Positions 8,744 through 19,414 of a DNA stretch of 64,000 nucleotides are shown in pieces. A model generated the notes under the pieces. The model worked only from the letters and a program-made list of their open reading frames with translations. It did not search any database and was not told the origin of the DNA. The stretch spans positions 496,001 through 560,000 of the forward strand of contig NZ_JAJISB010000001.1 of the NCBI RefSeq assembly GCF_021245735.1, read 5' to 3'. This DNA is from Brevibacillus daliensis (GTDB taxonomy: Bacteria > Bacillota > Bacilli > Brevibacillales > Brevibacillaceae). The translations under genes and the position numbers were made by a program. Within the stretch, counting starts at the first letter, position 1. Every line of letters begins with the position of its first letter.

Positions 8744-11008
8744 TTAGATTTTACCGTGGAATGTACGATTGATTACATCCAATTGTTGTTCACGAGTCAA
8801 TTTGATGAAGTTAACAGCATAACCAGATACACGGATAGTCAATTGTGGGTATTCTTCTGGGTGTTCCATAGCATCCATCAATTGGGCACGATCAAATACG
8901 TTAACGTTCAGGTGATGACCGCCATCTGGAGTCATGTAACCATCCATCATTGCTACCATGTTGTTAACACGAGATTCCATTTCTTTACCTAGTGCTTTAG
9001 GCACGATAGAGAATGTATTGGAGATACCATCCAAGCTGTGCTCATAAGGTAGTTTAGCTACAGAGCTTAATGAAGCTAGAGCACCTTTTTGATCACGTCC
9101 ATGCATAGGGTTTGCACCTGGTGCAAACGGTTCGCCTGCTTGACGACCATCTGGAGTTGTACCAGTCTTTTTACCATATACAACGTTAGAAGTGATAGTA
9201 AGTACAGACATTGTTGGTAGAGCGTCACGATATGTTTTGTTCTTACGGATTTTGTTCATGAAGCGCTCAACAAGATCAACTGCAATCTCATCTACGCGAT
9301 CATCATTATTACCGTATGTTGGATATTCTCCTTCAGTAACGAAGTCAACTGCAATACCTTGTTCGTTACGGATTGGTTTTACTTTTGCATATTTAATTGC
9401 AGACAAGGAGTCAGCTACTACAGACAGACCAGCGATACCGGTTGCCATCGTACGTAGAATTTCACGATCATGCAGCGCCATTTCAATACGCTCATAGGAG
9501 TATTTGTCATGCATGAAGTGGATCACATTCAATGTGTTGACGTATAGCTTCGCTAGCCACTCCATCACGTTATCGAACTTAGCCATTACTTCATCGAAAT
9601 CAAGATATTCGGAAGTAATCGGAGCGAATTGAGGACCAACTTGCATGCCAAGTTTTTCGTCTACGCCACCATTGATTGTATATAACAGAGCTTTTGCCAG
9701 GTTGGCACGAGCACCGAAGAATTGCATTTGTTTACCAATACGCATTGCAGATACGCAGCAAGCGATACCATAGTCATCACCGAAGTAAGGACGCATCAAA
9801 TCATCATTTTCGTATTGGATTGCACTTGTCTCGATAGATACTTTCGAGCAGAATTTTTTGAAGTTATTAGGAAGATCTTTCGACCATAGAACAGTCAAGT
9901 TTGGTTCTGGAGCTGGCCCCAGGTTGTATAGTGTGTGCAAGAAACGGAAAGAGTTTTTCGTTACATGAGTTTTACCTGTAATGGACATACCACCAATGGA
10001 TTCAGTTACCCAAGTTGGGTCACCAGAGAACAATTCGTTGTAATCAGGCGTACGTAGGAACTTAACGATACGTAGTTTCATTACAAAATGGTCAACCAGT
10101 TCTTGTGCTTGTTCCTCAGTCAATGTACCCTCTGCAATGTCACGCTCAATGTAAGCATCAAGGAAGGAAGACACACGACCCAAGCTCATTGCTGCACCAT
10201 TTTGCTCCTTGATTGCTGCCAGATAACCAAAGTATAACCATTGGAATGCTTCGCTAGCATTGGAAGCAGGTTTGGAAATATCAAAACCATGTTCTTTTGC
10301 CATCAATTTTAATTCGTTCAGAGAGCGAATTTGCTCAGATAGCTCTTCACGTAGACGCATTGCATCTTCTGTCATTACGTCTACTTCCATTTGTTTTAGA
10401 TCATTTTTCTTTTCAACGATCAGACGGTCCACACCGTATAGTGCTACACGACGGTAGTCACCGATGATACGTCCACGTCCATAAGCATCTGGTAAACCAG
10501 TGATGATACCAGCTCTACGAGCAGCTTTCATTTCATCTGTATAAGCATCGAAAACACCTTGGTTATGTGTTTTGCGAATGTCTGTAAATAATTTGATAAT
10601 GGATTCAGGAACTTCGAATCCGTATGCTTTGCAAGCATCCACCATCATGCGGATACCGCCGAATGGTTGTAAAGAGCGTTTGAACGGTTCGTCAGTTTGC
10701 AGACCTACTACTTTCTCACGATTCTTGTCCAGATAGCCTGGTTTGTGAGAAGTGATGGTAGATGGAGTGTTTACATCAACATCAAGTACTCCGCCATTTG
10801 CACGTTCTTTTTTGGACAGATCAGATATGATATCCCAAAGCGCTTTTGTATCTTGAGTAGCACCAGCTAGGAATGTATCATCTCCATGATACGGATTGAT
10901 GTTTTCTTCGATGAAGTCACGAGTATCAATGTTTTTCATCCATTTACCCGGCTTAAAACTTCTCCATGCATGTTCAACTGTAGATAATTCTTTTTCTTGA
11001 ACTGCCAT
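8744..11008 (-). CDS. pflB: Formate acetyltransferase (pyruvate formate-lyase)
   Basis: Converts pyruvate and CoA to acetyl-CoA and formate during anaerobic growth. At 754 residues it has full length. The adjacent catalytic cysteines are in [11 protein letters not shown] near residue 417, and the radical-bearing Gly is in RVSGYAV near residue 728, within the conserved C-terminal domain. An AGGAGG site lies 8 bases before the ATG. The upstream region carries two TGTGA-N6-TCAC-type palindromes and a TATGAT -10 element, indicating control by oxygen and redox state. It heads an operon with pflA. Confidence 0.97.
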   Translation of the reverse strand: MAVQEKELSTVEHAWRSFKPGKWMKNIDTRDFIEENINPYHGDDTFLAGATQDTKALWDIISDLSKKERANGGVLDVDVNTPSTITSHKPGYLDKNREKVVGLQTDEPFKRSLQPFGGIRMMVDACKAYGFEVPESIIKLFTDIRKTHNQGVFDAYTDEMKAARRAGIITGLPDAYGRGRIIGDYRRVALYGVDRLIVEKKNDLKQMEVDVMTEDAMRLREELSEQIRSLNELKLMAKEHGFDISKPASNASEAFQWLYFGYLAAIKEQNGAAMSLGRVSSFLDAYIERDIAEGTLTEEQAQELVDHFVMKLRIVKFLRTPDYNELFSGDPTWVTESIGGMSITGKTHVTKNSFRFLHTLYNLGPAPEPNLTVLWSKDLPNNFKKFCSKVSIETSAIQYENDDLMRPYFGDDYGIACCVSAMRIGKQMQFFGARANLAKALLYTINGGVDEKLGMQVGPQFAPITSEYLDFDEVMAKFDNVMEWLAKLYVNTLNVIHFMHDKYSYERIEMALHDREILRTMATGIAGLSVVADSLSAIKYAKVKPIRNEQGIAVDFVTEGEYPTYGNNDDRVDEIAVDLVERFMNKIRKNKTYRDALPTMSVLTITSNVVYGKKTGTTPDGRQAGEPFAPGANPMHGRDQKGALASLSSVAKLPYEHSLDGISNTFSIVPKALGKEMESRVNNMVAMMDGYMTPDGGHHLNVNVFDRAQLMDAMEHPEEYPQLTIRVSGYAVNFIKLTREQQLDVINRTFHGKI

Positions 11009-11095
11009 CTTACATTCCTCCTATTGTTCGGCTCTTGTTAAAGCTTATTCCATCTTCTAAACGTGATAGTTATGCTTGATATTCTTTACACCTCG

Positions 11096-11168
11096 ATCAT
11101 ACTAGAGCCTTACGTTATTCACTTGTGATAAATATCACTTATTACATGGTTTTGTGATCGAATTCACA
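11096..11168 (-). promoter_or_regulatory. pflB control region: -10 element and two Fnr/Rex-type palindromes
   Basis: Box 1 (11124-11139) is TGTGATAAATATCACT. Box 2 (11153-11168) is TGTGATCGAATTCACA, a full match to the Fnr-type TGTGA-N6-TCACA; with flanks it is also 17/18 to the Rex pattern TTGTGAA-N4-TTCACAA. A TATGAT -10 hexamer lies at 11096-11101. If transcription starts about 7 bases beyond it, box 1 is centred near -42 and box 2 near -71, the standard positions for a CRP/Fnr-family activator. No good -35 hexamer is present, as expected for an activated promoter. Confidence 0.72.
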
Positions 11169-11242
11169 AATTTGTTTCATTTAATATCAAAAACTGTTAT
11201 ACAGTTAAAAAGTCTTGATATATAACACTTTTCATATTTTCA

Positions 11243-11279
11243 TAAAAAAGAAATAGTACAGTAATAAATACTGTACTAT
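11243..11279 (-). terminator. Terminator of the HAD phosphatase gene
   Basis: A perfect 11-bp stem (11253-11263 with 11269-11279), loop of 5, followed on the minus strand by T-rich sequence. It separates the HAD gene from the pflB control region. Confidence 0.8.
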
Positions 11280-11301
11280 CTATGTATTAGTTCTAGTTTA
11301 T

Positions 11302-12081
11302 TCACTTGATTACGTTCAGTTTTCTTAATGCATAAGCAATGCCTTCCTCATCCACATGCTTCGTTACAAACTGTGCATGCGGGATAACATCGGGATGAGA
11401 ATTTCCCATTGCCACGCTCATTCCAACGCAGTTCATCATTTCGATATCATTACGGCCGTCACCGATTGCCATTGATTCCTCTTTTTTTATCCCTGCATGT
11501 GAGAGCAAGGCTTCAATACCAAGTGCTTTCGAACCACCCTTTGGCATTACATCAAGTGAGACTTGATGCCATCGAAAAAAACGAACATCTCCTAATAGCT
11601 TATCCTGTTCGTAAACTAGTTCTTCCCCTTCCCGACAATGGAGCCAGCATTGATATATGTGATTATCTCGCCAGAAATCGGGGCGTGCTTCCAGTGGATC
11701 ATAATTAATTGATTTGATCGCACTCTGCACCATTTCATTATCATGCGAGGCATAACATACATCTTCACTCAAAAATACGAGGGCATGGTTATGATTCTCT
11801 ACTTGTTTGGTCAAATATTCAAGCGATTGTTTAGAAATAGGGTTGGTAAATATAACTTTTCCCTTATATTCGACGTACGCACCATTGTAGCAGACGAATG
11901 ATTCTATCTTTAGCTCATTTGCCAGTTCTCTTACGTGAAACGGTGATCTCCCTGTTGCAATCACTGTTTCAACTCCATTTTCATGTAGTGTGTGAAGGGC
12001 TTTTTTCGTACTTTCAGATATCAGCATTTCTTCGTTCAGTAGCGTTCCATCTACATCAAAAAAAATCATTTTGTATGTCAA
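11302..12081 (-). CDS. Cof-type HAD-IIB phosphatase
   Basis: A 259-residue cytoplasmic phosphatase of the Cof/YwpJ group, which act on sugar phosphates, FMN or pyridoxal phosphate. Motif I is FFDVDGTLL (nucleophile Asp near residue 9), motif II is the Thr in VIATGRS, and the late acidic motif is GDGRNDIEMM. The protein starts at a TTG with AGGGGA 7 bases upstream; the first ATG, four codons later, would be too far from it. It stands alone, so the substrate cannot be inferred. Confidence 0.88.
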   Translation of the reverse strand: MTYKMIFFDVDGTLLNEEMLISESTKKALHTLHENGVETVIATGRSPFHVRELANELKIESFVCYNGAYVEYKGKVIFTNPISKQSLEYLTKQVENHNHALVFLSEDVCYASHDNEMVQSAIKSINYDPLEARPDFWRDNHIYQCWLHCREGEELVYEQDKLLGDVRFFRWHQVSLDVMPKGGSKALGIEALLSHAGIKKEESMAIGDGRNDIEMMNCVGMSVAMGNSHPDVIPHAQFVTKHVDEEGIAYALRKLNVIK

Positions 12082-12245
12082 TACTCTCTCCCCTTCCTTC
12101 CTTTCTACTTATTATATCTAAGCAACCAAACCATTCCAATTACTATTCTGAATTTAATTTCTTTTCATAAAAGTAAAGAAATTTATGATCCAGGGCATGT
12201 TTCCTACCATCTGTTTCATATGATCTAGAGATTGGAGTGATCCAG

Positions 12246-12971
12246 ATGGCCTTCCGTAGGAGACGTCGAATGCGCACTGCAAGAACCCGAAAAAAATGGG
12301 TATTTGTTGTGCTCGTCCTTTTGTTTGCGTTTGGACTACAAGGTTTGTTTTATGTGGAGGACAAAATAAAGCCTACCCTCTTAGTCCTTGCCAAACAAAA
12401 AACAGAGAGCATCGCCAAGGAAGCAATTGCAGATGCGGTAATCGAGCATTTCTCCCAATTGGAATTGGGCAAAGAGGAAATTTTTCAGGTTGAAAAAGAT
12501 AATGGCGGTCGAATTCAAGCAATTTTTTACAACTTCCAGACCTATTCAAAAATTATGAGTGAAGCAAACCTGAGTATTAAGCAGCAATTAAAAGACATGG
12601 AACAAAAAAAGATTGACGCTTCGATTCCATTGGGATTAGCTACTGGCAGCTCACTTTTGGCAAGTACTGGTCCTCAATTGCCAATTACTATTGCTCCTGT
12701 AGGTTCGGCAAAAACATGGTTAGATACGGAAATGAAGGAAGCTGGCATTAATAATGTGATGTTAACCGTACTCTTGCATGTGGAGATAAAACTACAGGTC
12801 ATCATTCCGTTCGCAACTGAACAGACCATCATTACTACCTCCGTGCCTATTAGTAATCAGTACTTTCCTGGAGAAGTACCTCAGTTTAATTACAGTAACA
12901 ATTCAGATGGAGCGACTGTCGTCCCTCCGATTCAGGTCGCACCTGCACCTTCCACTACTCCTGTACCATAA
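12246..12971 (+). CDS. yunB: Sporulation protein YunB
   Basis: A 241-residue bitopic membrane protein matching the YunB family, made in the mother cell in Bacillus and needed for normal spores. A very basic N-terminus (FRRRRRMRTARTRKK) is followed by one transmembrane helix at about residues 18-35. The rest is an extracytoplasmic domain ending in a Pro/Thr-rich tail. The ATG at 12246 is chosen because a GGAG site lies 8 bases before it; a GTG 9 bases earlier would overlap that site. A CATATGAT element just upstream resembles a sigma-E -10, but I could not identify the -35. Confidence 0.85.
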   Translation: MAFRRRRRMRTARTRKKWVFVVLVLLFAFGLQGLFYVEDKIKPTLLVLAKQKTESIAKEAIADAVIEHFSQLELGKEEIFQVEKDNGGRIQAIFYNFQTYSKIMSEANLSIKQQLKDMEQKKIDASIPLGLATGSSLLASTGPQLPITIAPVGSAKTWLDTEMKEAGINNVMLTVLLHVEIKLQVIIPFATEQTIITTSVPISNQYFPGEVPQFNYSNNSDGATVVPPIQVAPAPSTTPVP

Positions 12972-12973
12972 AT

Positions 12974-13023
12974 AAGCCTGGTTCAGATTCTTCGCGAAAT
13001 GCGACGATATCTTAACCAGGCTT
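12974..13023. terminator. Bidirectional terminator
   Basis: AAGCCTGGTT (12974-12983) pairs with AACCAGGCTT (13014-13023) between the convergent yunB and lipoprotein genes; T-rich runs follow on both strands. Confidence 0.75.
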
Positions 13024-13041
13024 TCTTTAAAAAGATATCTG

Positions 13042-13608
13042 CTATTTTCCTCCTGTTACGCTCGTAAATTGATTCATTATTTTCTCTGTTTGGGTATTCA
13101 AATCTCCTAGTATATTTCCTAAGGTGCTCATCGCTTGTTCACCTGATTTACCTGCTTCTGCACCTATTTGCTTTAACGATTCCTGATAATTAGCTGCAAC
13201 TTGAGTTACTTCGTTATGTAAAGCTTCTATTGGTTGTGGTGGAACCATTGCTTGTAGGTCATTCTGAATCTGATTAAAGTCTACCTCAAGTTTGGCTACT
13301 TCAGCTTTGAATGCCTCTACTTGTATGGTTTTATCTATGAATTGTTGAAGTAACTCATCTGCTCTAGCTATTGAATTTTGCATTTCTTCTATAGAAGGAA
13401 CGATTGTAGTTACATATTCTGTTAACTGAGCTAAATCAGTATTTGCTAAGTCATTAATTTTATTGGTAGCCTCATTGCCTACTTGCTCCACTGCTTGTTG
13501 TGCTTGCGTCATTTCTTGTTCCCATTCACTGGAACAACCCGTTACAATCAACATCGCTGCAATAAACATTACCGGAATACTCCGTCTATTCACCTTACGT
13601 CTTTTCAT
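13042..13608 (-). CDS. Coiled-coil lipoprotein (possibly DUF6376-like)
   Basis: A 188-residue lipoprotein of unknown function. A basic N-terminus and hydrophobic stretch end in the lipobox IVTGC near residue 24, so the mature protein should be anchored outside the membrane. The remainder is almost entirely helical, with heptad-like spacing (QQAVEQVGNEATNKIND and later repeats), a PPQP break near residue 125 and no enzyme motif. The overall pattern recalls DUF6376 lipoproteins of Bacillales, but I am not sure. The ATG at 13608 has TAGGAGG 9-10 bases upstream, so the longer upstream reading is rejected. Confidence 0.7.
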   Translation of the reverse strand: MKRRKVNRRSIPVMFIAAMLIVTGCSSEWEQEMTQAQQAVEQVGNEATNKINDLANTDLAQLTEYVTTIVPSIEEMQNSIARADELLQQFIDKTIQVEAFKAEVAKLEVDFNQIQNDLQAMVPPQPIEALHNEVTQVAANYQESLKQIGAEAGKSGEQAMSTLGNILGDLNTQTEKIMNQFTSVTGGK

Positions 13609-13837
13609 GACGATTCGCCTCCTACTTTTCATCATTCCCTTAGTAATACGGTTCAGACTAACTAACGTTGCATAATTCACCTTACATTTATGACCATTTC
13701 TCAATTATATATTCGCTATTACTGATATGTAGCCCTGTTCTGGATGTTGAATCAACTCATCACTCATCTTGCATGTTGTATAAAGCGATATTTATACACG
13801 AACACTAAGCCAAACTATTTCCATAAGGGGATAAATC

Positions 13838-13912
13838 ATGTCGATTGATACGAGAAAAATAGACATGTCTAATCAAGTACTTCATGAATACATGAAAACC
13901 ATTGGATACTAA
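13838..13912 (+). CDS. Possible 24-aa leader peptide upstream of the PTS gene
   Basis: An ATG preceded by AAGGGG at 7 bases opens a 24-residue frame (MSIDTRKIDMSNQ, then ending KTIGY). It stops 23 bases before the PTS EIIC gene. The ribosome site is as good as those of the real genes nearby. It could be a small protein or a leader that couples translation to the downstream gene. There is no run of one amino acid that would suggest attenuation. Confidence 0.35.
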   Translation: MSIDTRKIDMSNQVLHEYMKTIGY

Positions 13913-13935
13913 AGATACGGAAAGGAATAACTACC

Positions 13936-14949
13936 ATGAAAGATTACATCATGCCCCGCATCTTTAAGGCTTCAACCGGGATCGCACGAAGTATTTTTGT
14001 AACATTAGGGATAGGACTTTTAATTGAAAATATTGGTAGGCTGATTGACTCCGAATCCTTAATACAGATTGGAAATGTAGCAAAAAACCTGATGGCACCC
14101 AGTATTGGTGTAGGGATTGCCTTCATGTTAGGAGCTAATCTGTTAACGATCATGTCCGCTATGATTACTTCCTCTCTGGGTGCTGGTGCTATCACCTTTA
14201 CAGCAGCAGGTTTTCTCATTAAATCTGGAGAGCCAATCGGTGCGCTATTGGCAGCTACACTGGCTACCTACATAGGTAAAAGAATCTCAGGAAAAACACC
14301 CGTTGATATGATGATCGTGCCACTTGGATCCATATTAATTGCTGGATGGGCTGGCTTGTGGCTCTCAGGTGCTATTTCGCCCATCCTTACAACCGTAGCT
14401 GGGTTTATAAAAGATGCCTCTTCCGGGGTACCATTTGTCTCTTCCATTGTCATTTCTGTTGTGTGGGGCCTGTTGCTTCTCTCCCCTGCTTCCTCTGTGG
14501 CATTAGCGGTTGCCCTGAATATGGACGGGCTGATAGGTGGGGCTGCATTGGCTGGGTGTGCGGCTCACTTCATCGGTTTTTCCTTAATCTCTGCGAGAGA
14601 AAACAATCTGGGTGGAATCCTCGCTCAATTAATTTGTACCCCCAAGATACAGTTACCTAACATCACTAAAAACATCTGGATCGTCGTCCCCTCTGTGATT
14701 GCAGGCGCAATTGCTGGTCCTGTTTCTTTTTTCGTATTTGGAATAGAGGTTGCTAAGGAATATGCAGGTTTGGGGCTATGCTCACTCATTGTCCCCATTC
14801 ATCTCTTGACTATTTATCCACCTGGGTACATCATTTTGGCAATGCTGGTTACCTATCTATTAATTCCCGGTGTAATCTCCTATTTAGTCTATCTCGCTCT
14901 ATGGAAAAAAGAATGGATACGTCCTGGAGATCTTCGACTGCCAGAATAA
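13936..14949 (+). CDS. Orphan PTS EIIC-like membrane permease (PF13303/PfoR type)
   Basis: A 337-residue hydrophobic protein with about nine or ten membrane segments, Gly/Ala-rich in the manner of the PTS EIIC family represented by PfoR. Visible marks include the conserved GxGIAFMLGAN and LSPASSVALAVALN stretches. No EIIB Cys motif, EIIA domain or partner PTS gene is nearby, so it may rely on components elsewhere or act without phosphotransfer. GGAAAGGA lies about 9 bases upstream of the ATG, and a possible 24-aa leader precedes it. The substrate is unknown. Confidence 0.68.
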   Translation: MKDYIMPRIFKASTGIARSIFVTLGIGLLIENIGRLIDSESLIQIGNVAKNLMAPSIGVGIAFMLGANLLTIMSAMITSSLGAGAITFTAAGFLIKSGEPIGALLAATLATYIGKRISGKTPVDMMIVPLGSILIAGWAGLWLSGAISPILTTVAGFIKDASSGVPFVSSIVISVVWGLLLLSPASSVALAVALNMDGLIGGAALAGCAAHFIGFSLISARENNLGGILAQLICTPKIQLPNITKNIWIVVPSVIAGAIAGPVSFFVFGIEVAKEYAGLGLCSLIVPIHLLTIYPPGYIILAMLVTYLLIPGVISYLVYLALWKKEWIRPGDLRLPE

Positions 14950-15099
14950 CAGGATAATCATTGTGAGCATATCTAGCTACTACATGTGGATATGCTATTT
15001 CATTTTATTTTATTAACTTTTATTTGTATCTGAAGAAGCTTTTTATTTCAACGTTTTTAACATTAATAAAATTGAATTTACTATTTACTAAAAACACTT

Positions 15100-15161
15100 T
15101 GTGATTGTTTTCACATCTTTTATTTTCGAATCGTATTTAAATGGGTTTGTAAACGTTCTCT
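15100..15161 (+). promoter_or_regulatory. Fnr-type box and cre site upstream of the fumarate-reductase-like gene
   Basis: TGTGATTGTTTTCACA at 15100-15115 is a perfect TGTGA-N6-TCACA palindrome. A TTAAAT -10-like hexamer follows at 15137-15142, which would place the box near -41.5. TGTAAACGTTCTCT at 15148-15161 matches the CcpA cre consensus TGWAANCGNTNWCA at 13 of 14 positions and would overlap the predicted start site. This suggests anaerobic activation plus glucose repression. Confidence 0.7.
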
Positions 15162-15180
15162 TTTCATCACACAGATATAA

Positions 15181-16971
<1,791 letters not shown>

Positions 16972-17000
16972 GCTCTTATATGCCCCCAAAATATATAAGA

Positions 17001-17042
17001 AAAAAACAGACTGCTGGTCATATGACTTGCAGTCTGTTTTAT
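17001..17042 (+). terminator. Terminator of the flavin reductase gene
   Basis: A perfect 11-bp stem, AAACAGACTGC with GCAGTCTGTTT, followed by T's, 32 bases after the stop. Confidence 0.85.
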
Positions 17043-17138
17043 ATATAGAGGAATTAGATAAAGCTCTTTTTTGTTTGACTTATTACAAACTAAATATTAT
17101 TATGTTTATATAAAAGTAAACGAATCGAGGTTTTGTTT

Positions 17139-17960
17139 ATGAGTGATCTATCCACCTTATTCTGGAATGCACCTTTGGACGAGTTAAAAAAAGGATACAC
17201 CTTTGATCAGGCTAAACAGGTATATACCTGTCTAATATGCGGTAAGACATATGAACAAGGGATTATTTATCCACATAACGAACTCCTTTTTGAAGCGAAA
17301 AAAGCGGCCGAGCACCATGTAGATCATGAGCATTCTTCCATGTTTACCTACTTAATTCAACTAGACAAGAAAGTAACTGGACTCTCGGAGATCCAACGTG
17401 ATCTTATTAAACAGTTCTATCAGGGCATGAGTGATGCTGAGATTGTGAAATCGGGTCATGGAACCAGTAATTCTACGATCAGAAACCATCGTTATCAGTT
17501 ACGAGAAAAAGAAAAGCAAGCCAAAGTTTTTCTGGCAATCATGTCGCTCATGCAAGAAGCCTTATCTAATCGTGACCGCAGTAAATCATCTGAGGAAAAG
17601 AAAGCAACTTCAACTACCTCAGTAAAAACAGATTCGTTTTTGCCAGTCCCCCCTAAAACAACTTTTCAGGATGAGCGTTTTGCCATGACTGAAAAAGAAT
17701 ATATGGAAATATTACAAGCATATTTTCCAGATGGACTACATGGACCGCTTAAGGAGTTCCCTCGCAAAGCAAAACGAAAAGCCGCAATCTTGCGCCATAT
17801 TTTAGGTCGCTTTGAACGGAATAAAATTTACACAGAAAAAGAAGTGAATGCCATACTGCTTACCGCATCTGAAGACCATGTTACTCTGCGTCGATATTTG
17901 ATTGAGTACGGTTTTCTTGATCGAAAAGCAGATGGTAGCGAATACTGGGTTGTTAACTAA
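17139..17960 (+). CDS. DUF2087 transcriptional regulator with zinc-ribbon-like N-terminus
   Basis: A 273-residue protein in three parts. The N-terminus has CLIC (C31, C34) followed later by HHVDHEH, a possible zinc site. The middle (about 85-130) has a LuxR-like helix-turn-helix (LSEIQRDLIKQFYQGMSD, then STIRNHRYQLRE). The C-terminus (about 195-270) matches DUF2087, recognisable by FPRKAKRKAAILRHI and LRRYLIEYGFLDR. These proteins are thought to be transcription factors; no target is known. The ATG at 17139 has GAGG 8 bases upstream. It stands alone between two terminators. Confidence 0.82.
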   Translation: MSDLSTLFWNAPLDELKKGYTFDQAKQVYTCLICGKTYEQGIIYPHNELLFEAKKAAEHHVDHEHSSMFTYLIQLDKKVTGLSEIQRDLIKQFYQGMSDAEIVKSGHGTSNSTIRNHRYQLREKEKQAKVFLAIMSLMQEALSNRDRSKSSEEKKATSTTSVKTDSFLPVPPKTTFQDERFAMTEKEYMEILQAYFPDGLHGPLKEFPRKAKRKAAILRHILGRFERNKIYTEKEVNAILLTASEDHVTLRRYLIEYGFLDRKADGSEYWVVN

Positions 17961-17961
17961 A

Positions 17962-18010
17962 GGATCTGGATAGGACGAAAGAAATAATTGTCCCATCCAG
18001 GTCCTTTTTT
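17962..18010 (+). terminator. Terminator of the DUF2087 gene
   Basis: GGATCTGGAT and GGAC pair with GTCC and ATCCAGGTCC across a loop of about 14 bases, followed by six T's. Confidence 0.85.
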
Positions 18011-18116
18011 ATCTGATGGAAAGGCTCAATTATCTGCGATACAATTATTTCTATTTCCTATAAAACTCTTTGCGGAGCTAAGAAGAATAGGACCTATGTA
18101 AGTGTAGAGTAATTTC

Positions 18117-18182
18117 TTTACAAAGAAAAAAGGGTCTGCTACAATCATATATGTAAACCTATACATAACATTAAGTTTACAT
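18117..18182 (+). promoter_or_regulatory. bioY promoter with BirA operator
   Basis: TTTACA (18117-18122) and TACAAT (18140-18145), 17 bases apart, form a strong sigma-A promoter. Just downstream, ATGTAAAC (18151-18158) and GTTTACAT (18175-18182) form a perfect dyad with a 16-base spacer, the Gram-positive BirA operator pattern. It covers the predicted start site, so biotinyl-AMP-bound BirA should repress bioY when biotin is plentiful. Confidence 0.88.
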
Positions 18183-18204
18183 ATTTCAGAAAGAGGTGAC
18201 CTTC

Positions 18205-18777
18205 TTGCAATATCGTAATGAAAAGCTGCGCTATTATATTATCACCGCGATCTTTACAGCGATAACCGCTGTACTCGCACAAATTACCATTCCCCTACCA
18301 ACTGTTGTCCCTATCACTGGACAAACACTAGCAGTAGGTATTGTTGCTACGATTCTTGGAAGTCGTCAAGGAACGTTGGTAATGGCGATGTATGCATTAC
18401 TCGGTGGAATTGGTGTACCTGTTTTTGCAGAGTTTTCAGGCGGTCCCCAAGTTTTGATTGGCCCAAGTGGCGGATTTATTTTTGGCTTTATTATTACTGC
18501 ATTCATTATTGGACTTATTCTAGAAAAAACTCGTTTCACCTTCTCCATGGCATTATTCGCAAATCTTGTTGGTATGTGTATTACAATGCTAGTTGGTGTG
18601 GTGCAATTAAAATTCGTACTGTCGGTTGGCTGGGCAGAAGCTATGGCTATCGGCGTTACCCCTTTTATTGCGGGCGGTATTTTAAAAGCAGTTTTAGCTG
18701 CCTATCTAGGAGTGGAAGTACGCAAGCGTTTATTATCAAATGGTATGCTTAAAACAACCACAACTGTTACGAACTAG
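18205..18777 (+). CDS. bioY: Biotin transporter substrate-binding component BioY
   Basis: A 190-residue membrane S-component that binds biotin and works with an energy-coupling factor (ECF) module encoded elsewhere. It has about six membrane segments. The BioY core (GQTLAVGIVATILGSRQGT, then YALLGGIGVPVFA and GPSGGFIFGF) is well conserved. The start is placed at the TTG at 18205, since AGAGG lies 8 bases upstream; a GTG at 18196 would overlap it. A BirA operator overlaps the promoter. No ecfA/T genes are in the window. Confidence 0.93.
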   Translation: MQYRNEKLRYYIITAIFTAITAVLAQITIPLPTVVPITGQTLAVGIVATILGSRQGTLVMAMYALLGGIGVPVFAEFSGGPQVLIGPSGGFIFGFIITAFIIGLILEKTRFTFSMALFANLVGMCITMLVGVVQLKFVLSVGWAEAMAIGVTPFIAGGILKAVLAAYLGVEVRKRLLSNGMLKTTTTVTN

Positions 18778-18814
18778 ATCAATCATCAGAAAAAAAAGAA
18801 GTTTCTACTCAATC

Positions 18815-18837
18815 GGACCTCATTGCAGGTCCTTTTT
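18815..18837 (+). terminator. Terminator of bioY
   Basis: GGACCT-CATTGC-AGGTCC followed by five T's, 37 bases after the stop. Confidence 0.75.
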
Positions 18838-18903
18838 CACTTTTCATGCTGATCCATATTCTGTATGATATCACTACAATTCGTTTCTGAGGAGTGTATT
18901 CAC

Positions 18904-19257
18904 TTGCTGGCTGATCCGTTTAATATGAACTTTCACTATGATGATAGAATGCGTGAAGTACCAGATAATAGGGATGAAATGGAACAAGGCATTGAAGTCT
19001 TGGTCAGACGAAATAGTGCAATGGAACAAAATTGCACCGATTGGGTAAAAATGAATGGTTTAATTGGGGCTTATTATCGTGTACTTGGTAAGCTAAATGA
19101 AAGTGAATCTACACTGAAGGAAACAATCAAGATAGCGCAACAATTAGGTCTAACAAAATACGTTTTTATCAATCAACTGCGCCTCGCACATACATACCAA
19201 TGGCAAGAAAAATTCACTCTGAGTAATTCACTTTTTGATGTCTTGCTTGATCTATAA
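18904..19257 (+). CDS. Small TPR-like protein
   Basis: A 117-residue protein of unknown role. Residues from about 45 to the end form two tetratricopeptide-like helical pairs (LIGAYYRVLGKLNESESTLK, then RLAHTYQWQEKFTLSNSLF), so it is probably a protein-binding scaffold. No signal peptide or membrane segment is seen. It starts at a TTG with GAGGAGTG 7 bases upstream; an ATG 39 bases earlier has no ribosome site. It ends in two close stop codons soon after the second repeat. It may be the N-terminal remnant of a longer TPR protein, but no continuation is visible downstream. Confidence 0.6.
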   Translation: MLADPFNMNFHYDDRMREVPDNRDEMEQGIEVLVRRNSAMEQNCTDWVKMNGLIGAYYRVLGKLNESESTLKETIKIAQQLGLTKYVFINQLRLAHTYQWQEKFTLSNSLFDVLLDL

Positions 19258-19414
19258 TAGAAAAAGCAAATACTCTGCTTTAAACAATGTTGACGATAAA
19301 TAGAGTCCCTCTTTCGAATTGCGAATGTTCACTTCAATGCTAATTTTGCTCCTCTTATTAACAAACAGACGCGCTATAATGAATAGAGCAATTCGACAAA
19401 GGAAGGATGATATC

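Noticed and set aside
12211-12245. Sigma-E promoter for yunB (CATATGAT)
   Set aside because: The -10 is suggestive, but I could not place a matching -35 at 14-15 bases, so it is not listed as a feature.
19258-19414. Fnr box expected before ywiC
   Set aside because: Only TGCGA-N4-TCACT was found, with wrong spacing and a mismatch.
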